From: Prorocentrum cordatum
Lineage: Eukaryota; Sar; Dinophyceae; Prorocentrales; Prorocentraceae
DNA: 64,000 nucleotides
Assembly (NCBI GenBank): GCA_963575745.1
Contig: CAUYUJ010014623.1
Location: 76,001-140,000 of the forward strand
Direction: 5' to 3'
Position 1 is the first letter of the stretch. Each line of letters opens with the position of its first letter. This document shows, one piece after another, positions 10,667 through 20,541 of the stretch. Below the pieces are notes generated by a model, which saw nothing but the letters and a program-made list of their open reading frames with translations, was not told where the DNA came from and did no database searches. A program made the position numbers and the translations under genes.

Positions 10667-10903
10667 GATATAACCGGACCAGCACATTCGAGGACCATCC
10701 AGTGCTTGAAGTCCACTAGACCTCGAGCGGGCTTCGACCAAGACACGGCGAAGTTTGAAGAACTGGTTGACGCACCGACGCACCACAGCGACGCCAGAGA
10801 AGCTCCAGAAGCTGAACCACCACAGGCATACGGACGCCGTCTTATTATTTATGAGGAATCAGAAGCGGACCTCGAGGCACATATCATAGATGTGTGGTAC
10901 ACA
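10667..10903 (+). pseudogene. Retroelement linker downstream of integrase, truncated
   Basis: A 71-codon ORF (10706-10921) encodes an acidic linker (APTHHSDAREAPEAEPPQAY) of the type that joins integrase to RT in copia-like elements. It ends inside the first satellite unit. No RT motif follows, so the element is truncated here. Confidence 0.4.
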
Positions 10904-11120
10904 CGCTTCGCGGCACCATAGCGAGCCCCACCGAAGGCCCCAATGGTTGCGTTCGCACGCGCCCGCCGCACCTATTTCGGCGCACTCCACGCGTTTCGTG
11001 GTCCCACCGGAAATTCCACCGACAGCCCCAACGGTTGCTTTTACATGCGCCCACTGGGCACATGTTAGCACACCGCTCACGCGTTCCGTGGCCCTACGAG
11101 GGAGCTCCTCCGAACGCGGT
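10904..11120 (+). repeat. 89-bp satellite, about 2.5 units
   Basis: Anchors CGYTTCGYGGYMCC occur at 10904, 10992 and 11082, giving a period of 88-90 bp. Each unit carries GCTCC/ACCGA followed by GGCCCCAAYGGTTGC and GCGCCC. The unit is related to the arrays at 28.77-29.22 kb (same strand) and 40.74-42.27 kb (opposite strand). Confidence 0.75.
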
Positions 11121-11219
11121 GCGTACTACGACGGTACTCGCAAGTGCATGTGTTTGGTTCTTTCGCAAAGGTAATGTCTTATGGTGTTTGAAGGTGTTCT
11201 GCGTTTTCGCTGTTTCATG

Positions 11220-11640
11220 TTTCCGACGGCCCAAAGCCCACGAGGCGCCAGAAATCATTTCAAGACGACCCAAGAGGCACCCAAACAGGGCGCCACATCA
11301 GAGCAAAAAGGTTCCAAGACGGCCCAAGCGTGCCCCACGAATGCCCAAGAGTGCCCCAAGACGGCCTAAGAGGCGACCAACATCGCCCAAGAGGGTTCCA
11401 AGACGGCCCCAAGAGGGGCCCAAGAGGGGGGATGAACGGACAATTGGAGCCTTCCGCCACAGGAGGCCCCCAGGAGACCAAATTATGTCCCCACGAGAGC
11501 CTAAGAGGCCCCCCCCGAGGGGCACCGTAGGGGCCCCACGAGGCCCCACAGAGGCCCAAAAAGAGGCCCAGGAACACCCCAAATTGCCTTCAAGAGGCCT
11601 CCGAAGCATACCCGTGCATAGCAGAGGACCGCCTAGTTGA
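11220..11640 (+). repeat. CCAAGAGGCCCC-type irregular minisatellite
   Basis: The core CCAAGASGGCCC repeats every 10-25 bases with variable spacing, for example CCCAAGAGGGTTCCAAGACG at about 11388. The reverse-complement core CTTGGGGCC dominates arrays at 29.28-29.60, 30.41-31.06, 45.78-46.46 and 46.74-47.05 kb. Long ORFs here on both strands are by-products of the repeat. Confidence 0.7.
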
Positions 11641-12300
11641 TCGTGCCATCGCAGCGTTGCATAACATGGCGTGGCACGGCACAGCACGACAGAGCTACCG
11701 TGTCAGTGCATAACATAGTATGGCTCAGCGTGCCATAACATTGCATCCCATAGCAGTGTGTAGTTGCACCTAGCAGTGCACGTCAAGAAGTAGCATTGTC
11801 GAGCATTGCATGGTATCACATGGCACACCGTGGCGTACTATGGCATCGCGATGCACATGCACTAATCGCACATCACCGCACTGCTCTGCGCAACAGTAAA
11901 CAGAACGCATGCCAATATCACACCCCCGATGTTGTTCTTAATGTCTGTCGTCCTGTTTGTTTTAGCCTAGCAGCTCACAGCGTGGCATAGCGTTGCATTG
12001 TTTTGCAGTGCGTTGCATTGCATAGCCCGGCACGCCGTGGCTGCACATACCATGTAACGCGGTAGCATCGCTCTTCATAGGGAACATCTCATGATATGGT
12101 TCAGCGTATCATCCCATACATTACCAAAGCATTTCATAGCACAACATGGCATGGCATGCATTGCGCACTGTATATTATATCATGTTCTTGCATTGCATAC
12201 TGCATCGTGGCATTGCGCTTCATCGCGTGGCATGGTGTATCAGTGCATTCCATAGCATAGTGCAACATGGCACTGTAGCGCTGCATTTTTCCTGGCCCAT
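11640..12300 (+). repeat. Degenerate pentamer (GCATR/TGGCA) tract
   Basis: About 650 bases are built mainly from 5-base words such as GGCAT, AGCAT, TGCAT and GGCAC (for example GCATGGCATGCATTGCGC around 12148). No coding capacity is credible. A 120-base interruption (11880-11990) is ordinary sequence. Confidence 0.65.
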
Positions 12301-12339
12301 AGCTTGGCGACAGATCACCAGTCGACTGGTTGATGAGAG

Positions 12340-12370
12340 CGGAGGAGGAGGAGGAGGAGGAGGAGGAATG
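12340..12370 (+). repeat. (GGA)n microsatellite
   Basis: Uninterrupted GGAGGA run of about 27 bases on the + strand. Confidence 0.9.
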
Positions 12371-12458
12371 AGGAAGAGACAGGAGGAAACAGATAATCGT
12401 GGTTTGTTTATTCATGGCCGCCTTGTTGTCTCAATGCGGTGAGCACTCGACCAGCTAG

Positions 12459-12535
12459 AACCATAGCGCGCGCGAAGCGCGCGCGATGGTTTTAGTAGAC
12501 GTGTGTATATATCTATATATATATATATACACACC
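12459..12535. repeat. GC-alternating hairpin plus AT-alternating palindrome
   Basis: Bases 12459-12491 form a nearly perfect hairpin: AACCAT, alternating GC, AA loop, alternating GC, ATGGTT. Directly downstream, 12500-12535 is an alternating TA tract bounded by GTGTGT and ACACAC, itself self-complementary. Both are candidates for Z-form or cruciform DNA. Confidence 0.75.
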
Positions 12536-12639
12536 AAGGGGGTACGATCGAAGACGAAGAGGGCGTGCATTCAAGGTTTGGATACACGTGTCGAATGGCC
12601 TTCGAGCAGATACGAGCGAACAGTCTTGACTTGATTGTT

Positions 12640-12689
12640 GTCGGTGTTGCTTTTGTTATTGTTGCTGTTATTGCTGTTGTTGCTGTTGT

Positions 12690-12720
<31 letters not shown>

Positions 12721-12860
12721 CTGATTTTCTCCCGCCCCCGCGACTCACCTGCGACCCAGCCCGCGACCAACCCTGCGACCCAAGCACCGACCCACCACGC
12801 GCACCCGAATTCTTATCCGCAACTGCGGGGCGCTACTCTGTCCAGGTGTTCGATCATGGA
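12640..12860 (-). repeat. Dispersed repeat C (inverted copy) with GTT tract and CGACCC minisatellite
   Basis: A (GTT/CTG)n tract is followed by CGACCCA-type 10-mers and then by a segment (about 12816-12835) reading CTTATCCGCAACTGCGGGGC. The order and sequence match, inverted, the + strand copy at 21.66-22.13 kb (cgggtgggtcg 10-mers, then CAACAGCAACAACACAACAG). Confidence 0.65.
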
Positions 12861-13126
12861 CCCTTCGGTTGAACGCAATCATCCAGCTTGCGCGCCGAAC
12901 CGAACCGTGTCGGGACCCGCCGTGCGCCTCTGCTCGTGGGCGGTGGGCCGTCGAGAGGCCTCTGCTCGAGCGGCACTGGTGGGCGCTGCCGGTGGCGCTG
13001 GCCGTGGCGACCCCCTGCAGCCTGCCGCGGAGACGCGCCGTGCGCCCCCCCCCCCCTGCAAGCAGTGGCGAAACGGCCAGCGGGCAGGGTGGCGGCCCCC
13101 GCCGCATTATTCGTGAGGTTCGAGTG
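12860..13126. other. GC-rich unique-looking sequence
   Basis: There are overlapping ORFs on both strands with proline/arginine-rich translation, typical of unconstrained GC-rich DNA. I see no gene here. Confidence 0.5.
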
Positions 13127-13262
13127 ATGGGTCACTTTTTCTACCACCACCACCACCATCAGTGGGGCGGGGGAGAAGGGAGGATGGTGAGGCCCTCCTC
13201 TTCCTCCTCGTCCTCCTCCTTCTCCTTCTCGTACGTTCCCTCCATCTCCTCCTCCTCCTCCT
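13127..13262 (+). repeat. Solo copy of CCACCACCACC/GGGGGAG + CT-tract repeat
   Basis: GATGGGTCAC-TTTTTCTACC, (CAC)n, CATCAGTGGGG, a GGGAGAAGGG block and a TCC-rich tract follow in the same order as in the arms of the inverted-repeat element at 25.71-25.99 kb. Confidence 0.6.
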
Positions 13263-13428
13263 CCCAACATCGGCCCAGCATCGAGGTGTTCGCTAGCAGC
13301 GGGAAACATGCCCGTACCCCCATGATTGGCATCGCCTTATACCTCGACGCCGATCTCAGGGATGCCCTCGGCTTTGAGGGCGTGCCCCCCAGAACTTGTC
13401 ATCGCCTTGTGGCTTGTCAATCTTAGGG

Positions 13429-13587
13429 TTAAGTTGGGCATGTCCTTCGATAGGAACAGTTTTCAACATGATCACAAACATAGTATGGGGGCGATGTTTC
13501 GACTATGTTTGACTCTGTTTGAGCATTTGTTGATTATGTTGCACTTTTCCTTTAAACTTCGCCTGTAGGTGGACATGCCCGACCTAA
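13429..13587 (+). mobile_element. MITE, family A copy 1 (159 bp, 8-bp TSD)
   Basis: The left end TTAAGTTGGGCATGTCC and the reverse complement of the right end, TTAGGTCGGGCATGTCC, form terminal inverted repeats. CTACAG starts at position 20 from the right terminus, and CGATAG from the left. The flanks are TCTTAGGG (13421-13428) and TCTTTGGG (13588-13595), a 7/8 target-site duplication. The length is identical to the copy at 55252. There is no coding capacity. An 8-bp duplication is typical of hAT-type transposases, which would have to act in trans. Confidence 0.85.
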
Positions 13588-13599
13588 TCTTTGGGACAG

Positions 13600-13750
13600 A
13601 GATAAGCTCGAGGCTGGTTATTTCGAGCATCTTCGTCGGTTCCAGGATCTTTTCCAGCCTCGGGATACCTTCCAGCAGAAGCGCTTCGCCGAGGGCGTTC
13701 AGGGGTTGCCTGGATGTCCCGAACGGCGGCCGCAGACCCGAGGTATGAAT
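13600..13750 (+). repeat. Dispersed repeat D, partial copy
   Basis: CTTTTCCAGCCTCGGGATACC, GCTTCGCCGAGGGCGTTC and GTCCCGAACGGCGGCCGCAG match, in order, the longer copies at 19.90-20.30 and 26.40-26.79 kb. Confidence 0.7.
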
Positions 13751-13989
13751 CAAAAGCTCACCCCCTCAAGCAGTGGCGACGCGTCTTGGCTTGCAGTATA
13801 ATTGCCTGTTGTGTGTTGCGAGAGATGTTGTCAGATGACAGATCACGTTTGGTTGAGGCAGTCTGATTTTGGCATGTCGGCTTGATGGTCTGAGAACATT
13901 GTTTCTGTGCTTAGAACGCTCTTTGGTTGAAAGAGAAACTCGTGGTAGGCCTATATTATGAATGCCCCGAATGCCGGGATGGTCGGTCC

Positions 13990-14520
13990 CTGCTCCACGC
14001 CACATCCGTTCTGCCGTTGAGGGGGAGGGCGGGCCTGGGTGCGTTGAGGATGAAGACGGAGCCAGCTGGGAGGCTAAGGTGTCCCAGCGCTGGTTGTGGC
14101 CAGCAGACAAGGGAGAGAAAGAGGCCTCATCGTCGCGACGGCTGGACGCGGCTCGAAAAATGTGTCGCTTTCGTTCTGGGGAAGGGTCTGGGAACATTTT
14201 TTTGGCGGACCTGCCCTCACGCCCCCCCACCCGTGATTTTCTTTCCTTGGGCCCACTCAGCGCCGAACCCCCAGCCGCCTCCAGGGAGGGCGGGCTCGGG
14301 CGCGCTGAAGATGAAGTGCGCATGCCCGCGGCGTTTTTGTTCCACAGGGAACCCTGAGATTAGATCCTCCTCCTCCTCCTCCCTCCTCCTCCTCCTCATC
14401 CTGGCTTTGCATTTTTTCTCACCTGGCGTATTCGCCCGGTTTCGGGCCCAGAGACAGTTACAGATCGACGCGGCTCGAAAAATGCCGCGGGAAGATTGGG
14501 TCTTGGGCTCAGGGTCGTGG
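13990..14520 (+). repeat. Degenerate ~260-bp direct duplication
   Basis: Two halves share GGGAGGGCGGGC...GCGYTGARGATGAAG (about 14022 and 14282) and GACGCGGCTCGAAAAATG (about 14145 and 14468). The intervening text is diverged. A (TCC)n block at 14365-14395 sits in the second half. ORFs here are not conserved between the halves, so they are not genes. Confidence 0.55.
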
Positions 14521-15494
14521 TTGTCCCGATGCTGGATTCTGTTCGCAACGGCGGATCTAGGGGGATGCATGCTCGCGATCCCCAGATATCCAACGATGTG
14601 TTTTTTTTCCACCGTCGTTGTTTCCTCGATCTCGGCCTCGGGGGCCATGTGCAGGGCCACGGGATCTTATACCACGCGTCTGGGGCAACAGAAAGTACCC
14701 CCAGGGAAGCGGTCGGGACCTCCAGGGGCCGCGGGGACTTCCAGCGGAAGTTAGAGCTCATTAATTTGCAGGGAAGTTGAAACATGTGGCCAGGACCAGT
14801 GGTTCCGCTCCTTTCCAGCCCTGCCCAGTTTCCTGCAAGTGTTAAGTTCTCCAGCTCTGCCGACGTCGTCCGAAGATCTTAACTGGCTCGTTTCAGGCCC
14901 TGATGGTCTTTCTAGCGGCACTCGGGGCTCCCTTGTCGCCATGGTCGGACGTGGCTGCAAAAAGTATGCGGAGGACGGCGCTTTGGGAGGGATTGGGGTT
15001 CAGGTTGCGGGCAGAATGTGGCCAGGAGGCGGTTGTTTCGTTCCACGTTGGAGGCGTGCGCTCACAAGCAGGAGAAGACACACGAGCAGTTGACGCAAAT
15101 CTGCAATTGTCATGGGCGTGTCTCTTCCGCCCCAGTTCCGAGAACTTCTGCCAGCGACGATGCCCGGACCTCCGTCAGCCTGCAGGCCGCAGAGGGTACC
15201 CCCCTCTTGGACGCCCCCCTTCTTGGCCGCCCCCGACCCCGATGTGGGAGGTGCTCCCTGGCGTCGAGGCTGCAGGTTCTCGAGCGATCCCGTCGATCCT
15301 CGACGGTTTTTTCTCCTCCTCCTCCTCGTCCTCCTGCTACGCCTCCTCCTCCCCCTCCCTCGTCGTCGTCCTCCTCGAGGCGGCATCCCTGGCTGCAGCA
15401 GAAGAGACCGGCTGTCTCTTCGTAGGTGTGGGCGCGCTCGAGAGAAGCCGTAGGTTTTGGCGCGCCGGCGACGCAAGCGAAGGCGTTCGAGGTT
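14521..15494. other. No recognisable feature
   Basis: This is GC-rich sequence with many overlapping ORFs on both strands and a short (TCC)/(CTC) tract at about 15312-15365. I see no domain, RNA or clear repeat. Confidence 0.5.
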
Positions 15495-15670
15495 GAATTC
15501 TTCACCTCCCACCAAACCACCCTAACCCAACCCGAAGGCCTCAATGTGCCTTACATTCCCAGTGGGAGGGGGGGCGGGCAACACGGAAAAACACAGGGGA
15601 CCAGTACCCCCTCAACCCGAAATTCGGGTCTTCGGGTTGGGTCGGGGTGATTTTGGTAGGTAGTCAATTC
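15495..15670. mobile_element. MITE-like inverted-repeat element B (~176 bp)
   Basis: The left arm (from GAATTC at 15495 to ACCCAACCCGAAG at 15525-15537) is matched by the reverse complement of 15630-15670, with 13 bases perfect at the inner end and 42 bases alignable overall. No convincing target duplication was seen. Confidence 0.65.
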
Positions 15671-15894
15671 TGCGACGCGGAAGCACCGAGGGACACGATG
15701 ACGCCATAGGGCCCGACGGAATCCAACCTGGAACGATCGGGGCCGCGATCGATTCAAGGTTGAGCGATCGGCGCGGTGTCGAAAACCTCTGCACGCCCCG
15801 ACGCCGCGCGAACCTGCCGTGCGTCGTCTGCGGAACGGATGCTCGGAACACAGCATGTGCGGATGTATCGAAGATGAAAGAGAGCCAAAATTTG

Positions 15895-16050
15895 GCCACG
15901 CGCAGAGGGGGGTAGGGGGAATGCTCCTTAGAAGCACCCCTGCTTCTTAGACGGCGCTGGCCTTGCCTATAGATGTAAGGCCGGGGCATTCTAAGAAGCA
16001 GCCTCCTTCTAAGAAGCCCTCCCCCCTCCCTCCACCCCATTGTGTGCGCC
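15895..16050. mobile_element. Foldback element C with CTTCTTAGA arms
   Basis: TTAGAAGCACCCCTGCTTCT (about 15928) is mirrored by the reverse complement of CTAAGAAGCAGCCTCCTTCT (15991). The centre is a second hairpin, GGCCTTGCCTATAGATGTAA-GGCC (15960-15983). The outer parts GCGCAGAGGGGGGTAGGGGG and the CCCTCCCCCCT...GTGTGCGCC region also pair. Confidence 0.65.
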
Positions 16051-16645
16051 GCCAAACGAAAGAAGGTCAGAATCAGGCTCTCTCGAAGGTCCGCGCGGAT
16101 TTCGTGGACCTGCGCTGGGCCTCCGTGGCGGCGCCACCGGCGCCGCCAGAGGGCGCGCTCCAGGCCACTGGGAGGGGGAGGTGTAGCGCCGAGCCGAGAG
16201 TGGATGTTTGCACGGTTGTCTGACCCATCCAAGAGGGGAACACAAACACACAGACACCATGAACAGTCGATACCCAGGAACATGTGCGAAAACATGGGAA
16301 GTTGGGGTGGAAGACGGAAATCCCCAAACGATGGGAAACTATGGGGGATCCTGGGGTTTGTGTGTATTTATTTGTGTGTCCCTGGGCCCTTTCGCCCAAG
16401 TGGAGTGACGTTGCCTCTGCGATCCGACCTGCAACCGAGCGATGCCTGTGACATGACGCTGCCGTTGTCTGTTCCGTGCAGCCGAGCGATCCGACCTTGG
16501 CGACGTCGGCCCCGCACTCGCCACCGCCCGCAGCTGGTCACGCCCCGTGGCCCCCCCGGCTGCAGCGTGCTCACTCGCCTTGCAGCCCCGCGCTGCAGCT
16601 GAGCCATGGTGTCCCAACCCACTGTAGCCTTGACCGCCAGAGAGA

Positions 16646-16755
16646 ATTCCGAGCACCAAGAAAGTACCGAAACTTGAGGGTTTTCACGTGTCGGGCCCTG
16701 GAAGGTGATACTCGTTCGACGCTGTTTCGATACTTTCTTGGGTGCTCGAAAAATT
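16646..16755. mobile_element. MITE-like element D (~110 bp)
   Basis: The left arm CGAGCACCAAGAAAGTACCG (16650) is mirrored by CGATACTTTCTTGGGTGCTCG (16728-16748): 22 of about 25 positions pair, extending outward through AATT. The core is about 50 bases. Target duplications are not convincing. Confidence 0.7.
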
Positions 16756-16984
16756 GTCAGGGATGTGGTCCTTAATTACGATGGGAACAACCGAACTCCT
16801 GAGTAGGATGCACTCCTCGGGAGGTTACGTTCAGCGTCGGCGCTGGTATGTCCGTAGTTGAAGACCGCCCTGATCCGCCCTAATTTCGTCTACTTCGGCT
16901 CGATCCCGCGTGATCCGTCTCATTCGGGATTATTGTTCGGCTTCAACCGGGCTAATCTGGCTCAGTATGCGGGCAAGACTTGTG

Positions 16985-17165
16985 TCCAAATCCGCTGGAG
17001 CTCGGAGTTTCGGACTCCCTTCTCCAGAACCCCGAGGCGCGCCGAATATGGATAAGAATACGGCTCCTAGAGGCTCGATGTTTGCCCATATCCAGTGCGT
17101 TTCGGCCTTGCGGTGCCCCTTCCAAGAAAATCCAAGACGCACAGGGTATGGATAAGTGTTGCCCG
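16985..17165 (+). repeat. ~115-bp tandem duplication
   Basis: GTTTCGGACTCCCTTCTCCA...CGCC...TATGGATAAG (17006) recurs as GTTTCGGCCTTGCGGTGCCC...CGCA...TATGGATAAG (17098). The copies are diverged by roughly a third. Confidence 0.5.
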
Positions 17166-17369
17166 CGCAATGGCCCTTTCATGGTGCTTTGCATCTTTCC
17201 GTCGCAGATCTCCTAGGAGTTGCTCCCTAAAGAGCTGCGCGACGTCTGTTCCGCATGCCCCGCCTCCAGCGTGCGGTCTTGTCCCGTGGCCCTGGCTGCA
17301 GCACGTTACCTCTTCGTGCAGCTTCGCGCTGCAGCCCCGCTGAGGTCCGACGTTGCGAAGCACATGCGG

Positions 17370-17800
17370 CATAGTCTAGCGCTCGTTGTCTTATCCATTG
17401 TTTTGCCGATCGGCGCGGGCCCTCACACCCCCTCCCTTGGAGTAGATCTTGGCTGTTTCTGGCGCCTGTTTCCATCAGGTGGAGTCTCCCCCATAGGACG
17501 CACTGTCTCAGACAGTCGCACTAAGCAGAGGTCTGGGGCCAGACCTCCCCACCTCTCTCCTTTCCCCTTCCACTCAATGTCGAAACGCCGAATAAGAAAA
17601 CGATTACGAGGAAATCTGCACCGGCTCGTACAACATGGGCATTTAAGTGTGCCGGTGGCGTCCCCAGTCGGTTCCGCTAACCTACGTGTGGTTAGCCGGG
17701 TATGCTCGATTGTGTTTCGGCCGGCGAGCTGCTATCCCGCCCAGTGTCGAAACGCCGGATAAGACAACGCTCACACATAGCGAAGCGTCACGCTTGGAGC
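17370..17800. mobile_element. Candidate inverted-repeat element J (~430 bp)
   Basis: CGTTGTCTTATCC at 17388 is mirrored by GGATAAGACAACG at 17757, with weaker pairing on both sides (GATCGGCGCGGG against CCCGCCCAGTGTCG). An internal near-repeat, GTCGAAACGCCGRATAAG, occurs at 17579 and 17741. No target duplication was identified. Confidence 0.45.
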
Positions 17801-18429
17801 CCTGGACCGAGCGATCTGTGCTGGTGCCCAGGGGTCCGCGGAGCCGTGCGAGAGAGCGCCGGGCGTGAGAGAACAAATGCACCACCTGGATCTCTCTGCA
17901 CGGGCTGGGCCGCCGATCTCGGGAGGGGAAACAACAACGCACAGGCACAGGGAATTGTCGACTCCCAGGGAAAAATGTGGAAAATATTTGGAGGTATGGG
18001 GAAGAGACGAAGACCCGCAACATATGGGAAAAGATGGGGAATCTTGGGACTTGTGTCGATTGCTTTGTGTGTCCCAGGGCCCCATTCCAGCGGGCAGCAC
18101 GGCGCGGCGATCTTTGGGCGCAAGATGCTTGCGCACGGCGCCGAGCCTCCCTGCCTTGCTCTGCCGCCCCGAGCACGGGCAGGGCCGTCAGCGAGCGACG
18201 ACGTCGTCATCGTCGTCGTCGTCGCTGACGCCCGGACCTCTGGCCGCTTGGTGCCGTGCCGCGCTGCAGCTCCCGAGCCTGCGGGCAGCGCCCAGCGCGG
18301 CAGGGCTCGGACGGGGTTTGAGGGCAAGAGCGAATCCGTTCCCCAGAGCGTTCCATCACGCTCTGAGAGCGTTCTGGAACGCTCTGAGAATGCCGCGGCG
18401 CCCGAGACAGGTGTACAAAGTCAGAGCCA

Positions 18430-18572
18430 TAATTTAGTCATTTTTGTGTGTGTGTGTATGTGTGGCGTTTGTGTCTTTTTGTGTTTTGTTTTATGTTCCG
18501 TCCGGTGTTTGTTTTGTGTTTTTTTGTGTTTTTGTTGTGTTTTTTGTGTGTTGTTTTTTTTTTTTTTTTGTG
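18430..18572 (+). repeat. G/T-only strand-biased tract
   Basis: Almost every base on the + strand is G or T, passing from (GT)n to T-rich text and ending in a run of 16 T. ORFs over it are artefacts. Confidence 0.85.
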
Positions 18573-18589
18573 CGGGAGGAATCTGCCGC

Positions 18590-18930
18590 GGTCGATCGCC
18601 CAGGAGGGTTCGACTGCCGCCCCGGCGCGGATCGCCCCCGCCAAGGTTCCCTTAAAAGGGGGAGCTTAGGCGTGGGCTTTTCCCGTAGGCGCCCCCGCTC
18701 GCCTGGGAGGGCGCGGGGGGTCTTGGATCGCCTGGGGGGGGTCCAGGACGGGCCGACTCGCCCTGGGGGAGGTCGGTCCGAGCGGTGGAATCGCCCAGGG
18801 AGGTCTCCGCCACTCAGTGCCTGCACGAGTCGCCCGGGGTGGTCTCGCGCGGGAACAGCCCTCGCGCATCGCCCAAGGGGGTCCCACGGGGGCGAGGTAG
18901 CCCGGGGGGGCGCCTGGGAGGACAGTGCAC
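18590..18930 (+). repeat. TCGCCCRGGGRGGTC minisatellite
   Basis: The core recurs near 18596, 18690, 18729, 18757, 18789, 18830, 18869 and 18897 at 28-40 base spacing with strong variation. Downstream to 19060 the words GGACTCTCGCGA and GCGGGRGG recur. Confidence 0.65.
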
Positions 18931-19306
18931 GGCGCGAAGGGTTCCCGCAAATCTTTCGCGGGACTCTCGCGAATTCGTCGCGGGGGGCCCGGACTCTCGC
19001 GATTTTTTAGCGGGAGGCGCAACGGTCTGGACAGTCGCGCAGGGGGGGGGCGAAGAATAGAGGAGGGGAGGTCCGATGCCAAAGCCTCGAGGGCCACATC
19101 CGGAGCCAAGCGAATGACGGACAATTGGAGCAGGGAGCGGCTAAGGATAGAGAAGGGGGGCGAAGGATAAGAGCCGGAGGGGAGCGCGAGCGGCGCACCG
19201 AGGAGCAGAAGCGGAGAGAAAGGTAGTTCTCCGGTTGATCACGCCAAGAGAAGGGCGAGGTTGATGACTAAATTCAGGCTCTGACTTTGCACACGTAAAC
19301 ATCTTT
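18931..19306. other. No recognisable feature
   Basis: G-rich sequence with a repeat of GGACTCTCGCGAWTT (18960 and 18990) and AGGATAGAGRAGGGG (19053 and 19143). No gene. Confidence 0.5.
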
Positions 19307-19561
19307 CTTGTTGAGCCAAAAGGGAGTTCAGCAAAAGGGGGGGGGGTGCAACAGATTTGGTGTAATAGATTTGTGGGGTCGCAATAGGATTGGGACGTGC
19401 AATACAATCCGGTGTGCGAGTGTATTGCTAGATTTTCGCGCGCAATACCCGATTCGCAACACAGTGCAATACAATTCTCTGGCGCAATACACTTGCAATA
19501 CACCTGCCCCAAATCTATTGCACCACCCCTGTTCAGCTGGACCCCCTTTTAGGTCAACCAG
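19307..19561. mobile_element. MITE-like element E (255 bp) with TGCAATA-rich core
   Basis: The left end TTGTTGAGCCAAAAGGGAG and the reverse complement of the right end, TGGTTGACCTAAAAGGGGG, pair for about 20 bases, continuing into GTTCAGC and TGCAAYAGATTTGG (19348 against 19508-19530). The core repeats TGCAATACA-type words on both strands. The flanks ATCTTTC and ATCCTTC are a weak candidate duplication. Confidence 0.7.
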
Positions 19562-19899
19562 AATCCTTCAGAGCCGCTGGATCTCGGATGTTCCCGATTT
19601 ATCCTCACCCGATTTGATCCTCGCCCTGGCTGTGTCTCGAGGCCGCGCGCGGACCCCCCCGGCCAGGAGGGTGGCGATGGCCTGCGCGGGCGCCATGATG
19701 CAGCTCGGTTTCGTCCTGGAGCCCGCGCGCCATGCGCCCGCTGCCTCTGCGGGCTGCTCCTCCTCCTCTTCCTCCTCCTCCTGTTCCTGCCTCTCCTCTT
19801 CTTGCTCGTTTTGATTATCCTCCTCCTCCTCCTCCGCCGCCGCCTCTGCAGGTTTTTGGGCGCTGCAGTCGAGGCCGAGGGCAGCAGGAGGCCGTGGTA
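19562..19899. other. CT-rich sequence without gene
   Basis: This includes (TCC)n-like tracts at 19757-19800 and 19818-19850. ORFs on both strands read as Ser- or Glu-rich chains from the tracts. No feature beyond simple sequence. Confidence 0.5.
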
Positions 19900-20300
19900 C
19901 GGTGCGATCGAGGTTTGGGATCAAGGTCGGGGGTTTTCCCTCGTTTTCGGGTTCGAGATAGGAGGTTTGCTGACGCTTTCGTTGATTCTCGGAGGTTTTC
20001 CAGCTTCGGGATGCGTTCCAGCGGCTGCGCCTCGCCGAGAGCGTTCCGGGGGTGCCAGGATCGTCACGAACGGCCGCTGGAGACCCGAGTTTTGACCCCA
20101 AACCCATTTTCGGTCGGACCGAGGGTATAAGGTCGAGGTCAGTTCTGGGAGGGTACCCTGGTGTTCTTCGCGCTGCTTGTGATGTCTTAGGCATCCTGAG
20201 GAGGGTACCCTTGGATGCTCCGTTTGCCTTGGCAGACGGAGTGTCTCATAGTCTTGAGAGATGTTCTTCTGGCCCAGGTCCGACTGTAGCGAGATGGTCC
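19900..20300 (+). repeat. Dispersed repeat D, long copy 1
   Basis: About 400 bases align with 26.40-26.79 kb: GTTTTCCAGCYTCGGGATG, GTTCCAGCGGCTGYGCCTCG, GGGTGCCRGGATCGTC, CATTTTCGG..GGACCGAGG, GGAGGGTACCCT and GTTCTTCTG..CTAGGTC-like blocks appear in the same order. Partial copies are at 13.6 and 48.0 kb. Confidence 0.8.
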
Positions 20301-20376
20301 CAGATGGCCCAGACTCCCAGGACTCCCAGGACTGCGTACAGGCAAGGCGCTGAAGTGAGGACCCCTTTGGGCTCAG

Positions 20377-20533
20377 GAGTCGAGTAAGGGATCGACTACA
20401 GAATTGACTCACCCCGAACTTGTTGTTTTGCTTTTCGAACCCATCAGAGTTGCAATGCTTTGTATGTAGAATTGACCAGGAAATCAAATTTGGGGTACAC
20501 CAATTCTGTAGTCGATCCCCTGCTCGAAACAGG
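20377..20533. mobile_element. MITE, family A-related (157 bp, 8-bp TSD)
   Basis: Inverted arms: GGGATCGACTACAGAATTG (20388) and its mirror CAATTCTGTAGTCGATCCCC (20501-20520). The flanks are GGGCTCAG (20369-20376) and GGGCTCGG (20534-20541), matching 7 of 8. CTACAG starts exactly 20 bases from the left end, as in the family A elements. There is no ORF. Confidence 0.75.
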
Positions 20534-20541
20534 GGGCTCGG

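Larger units (their letters stand above)
1..10920 (+). mobile_element. Degenerate Ty1/copia-like retroelement with RING and methyltransferase-like domains
   Basis: The stretch reads on the + strand as one polyprotein broken by frameshifts and stops. In order: low-complexity gag-like segments, RING-type finger, retropepsin-like segment, conserved segment of unknown function, cytosine-methyltransferase-like segment, paired CCHC fingers, integrase N-terminal segment, integrase core and an integrase C-terminal domain. Protease upstream of integrase with RT expected after it is the copia order. Dinoflagellate retroelements that carry a cytosine methyltransferase are established knowledge. No RT or RNase H is visible: an ORF of 71 codons after the integrase runs into a satellite at 10904. 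I could not delimit LTRs; the 5' end lies outside or at the window edge. The element is certainly non-functional. The copia assignment rests on domain order, since RT is absent. Confidence 0.75.
16250..18115 (+). repeat. Pair of related ~350-bp segments (16250-16615 and 17225-17345/17935-18115)
   Basis: 16250-16430 and 17935-18115 share the order CACAGRCACnnnGAA, TCGAYWCCCAGGRAA, GATGGGRAA, CYTGGGRYTTGTGT and GTGTGTCCCWGGGCCC. 16545-16605 and 17280-17343 share CCGTGGCCC..GGCTGCAGC and CGCGCTGCAGC. They are diverged duplicates. No coding role is evident. Confidence 0.55.

Noticed and set aside
15524-15545. Telomere-like CCCTAACCC
   Set aside because: A single occurrence inside an inverted-repeat element; no array of TTTAGGG or similar.
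19311-19321. Relic of the dinoflagellate spliced leader (TTGAGCCAAAA on the minus strand)
   Set aside because: Only 11 bases match the leader's complement, and they lie in the terminal repeat of an inverted-repeat element; chance is more likely.
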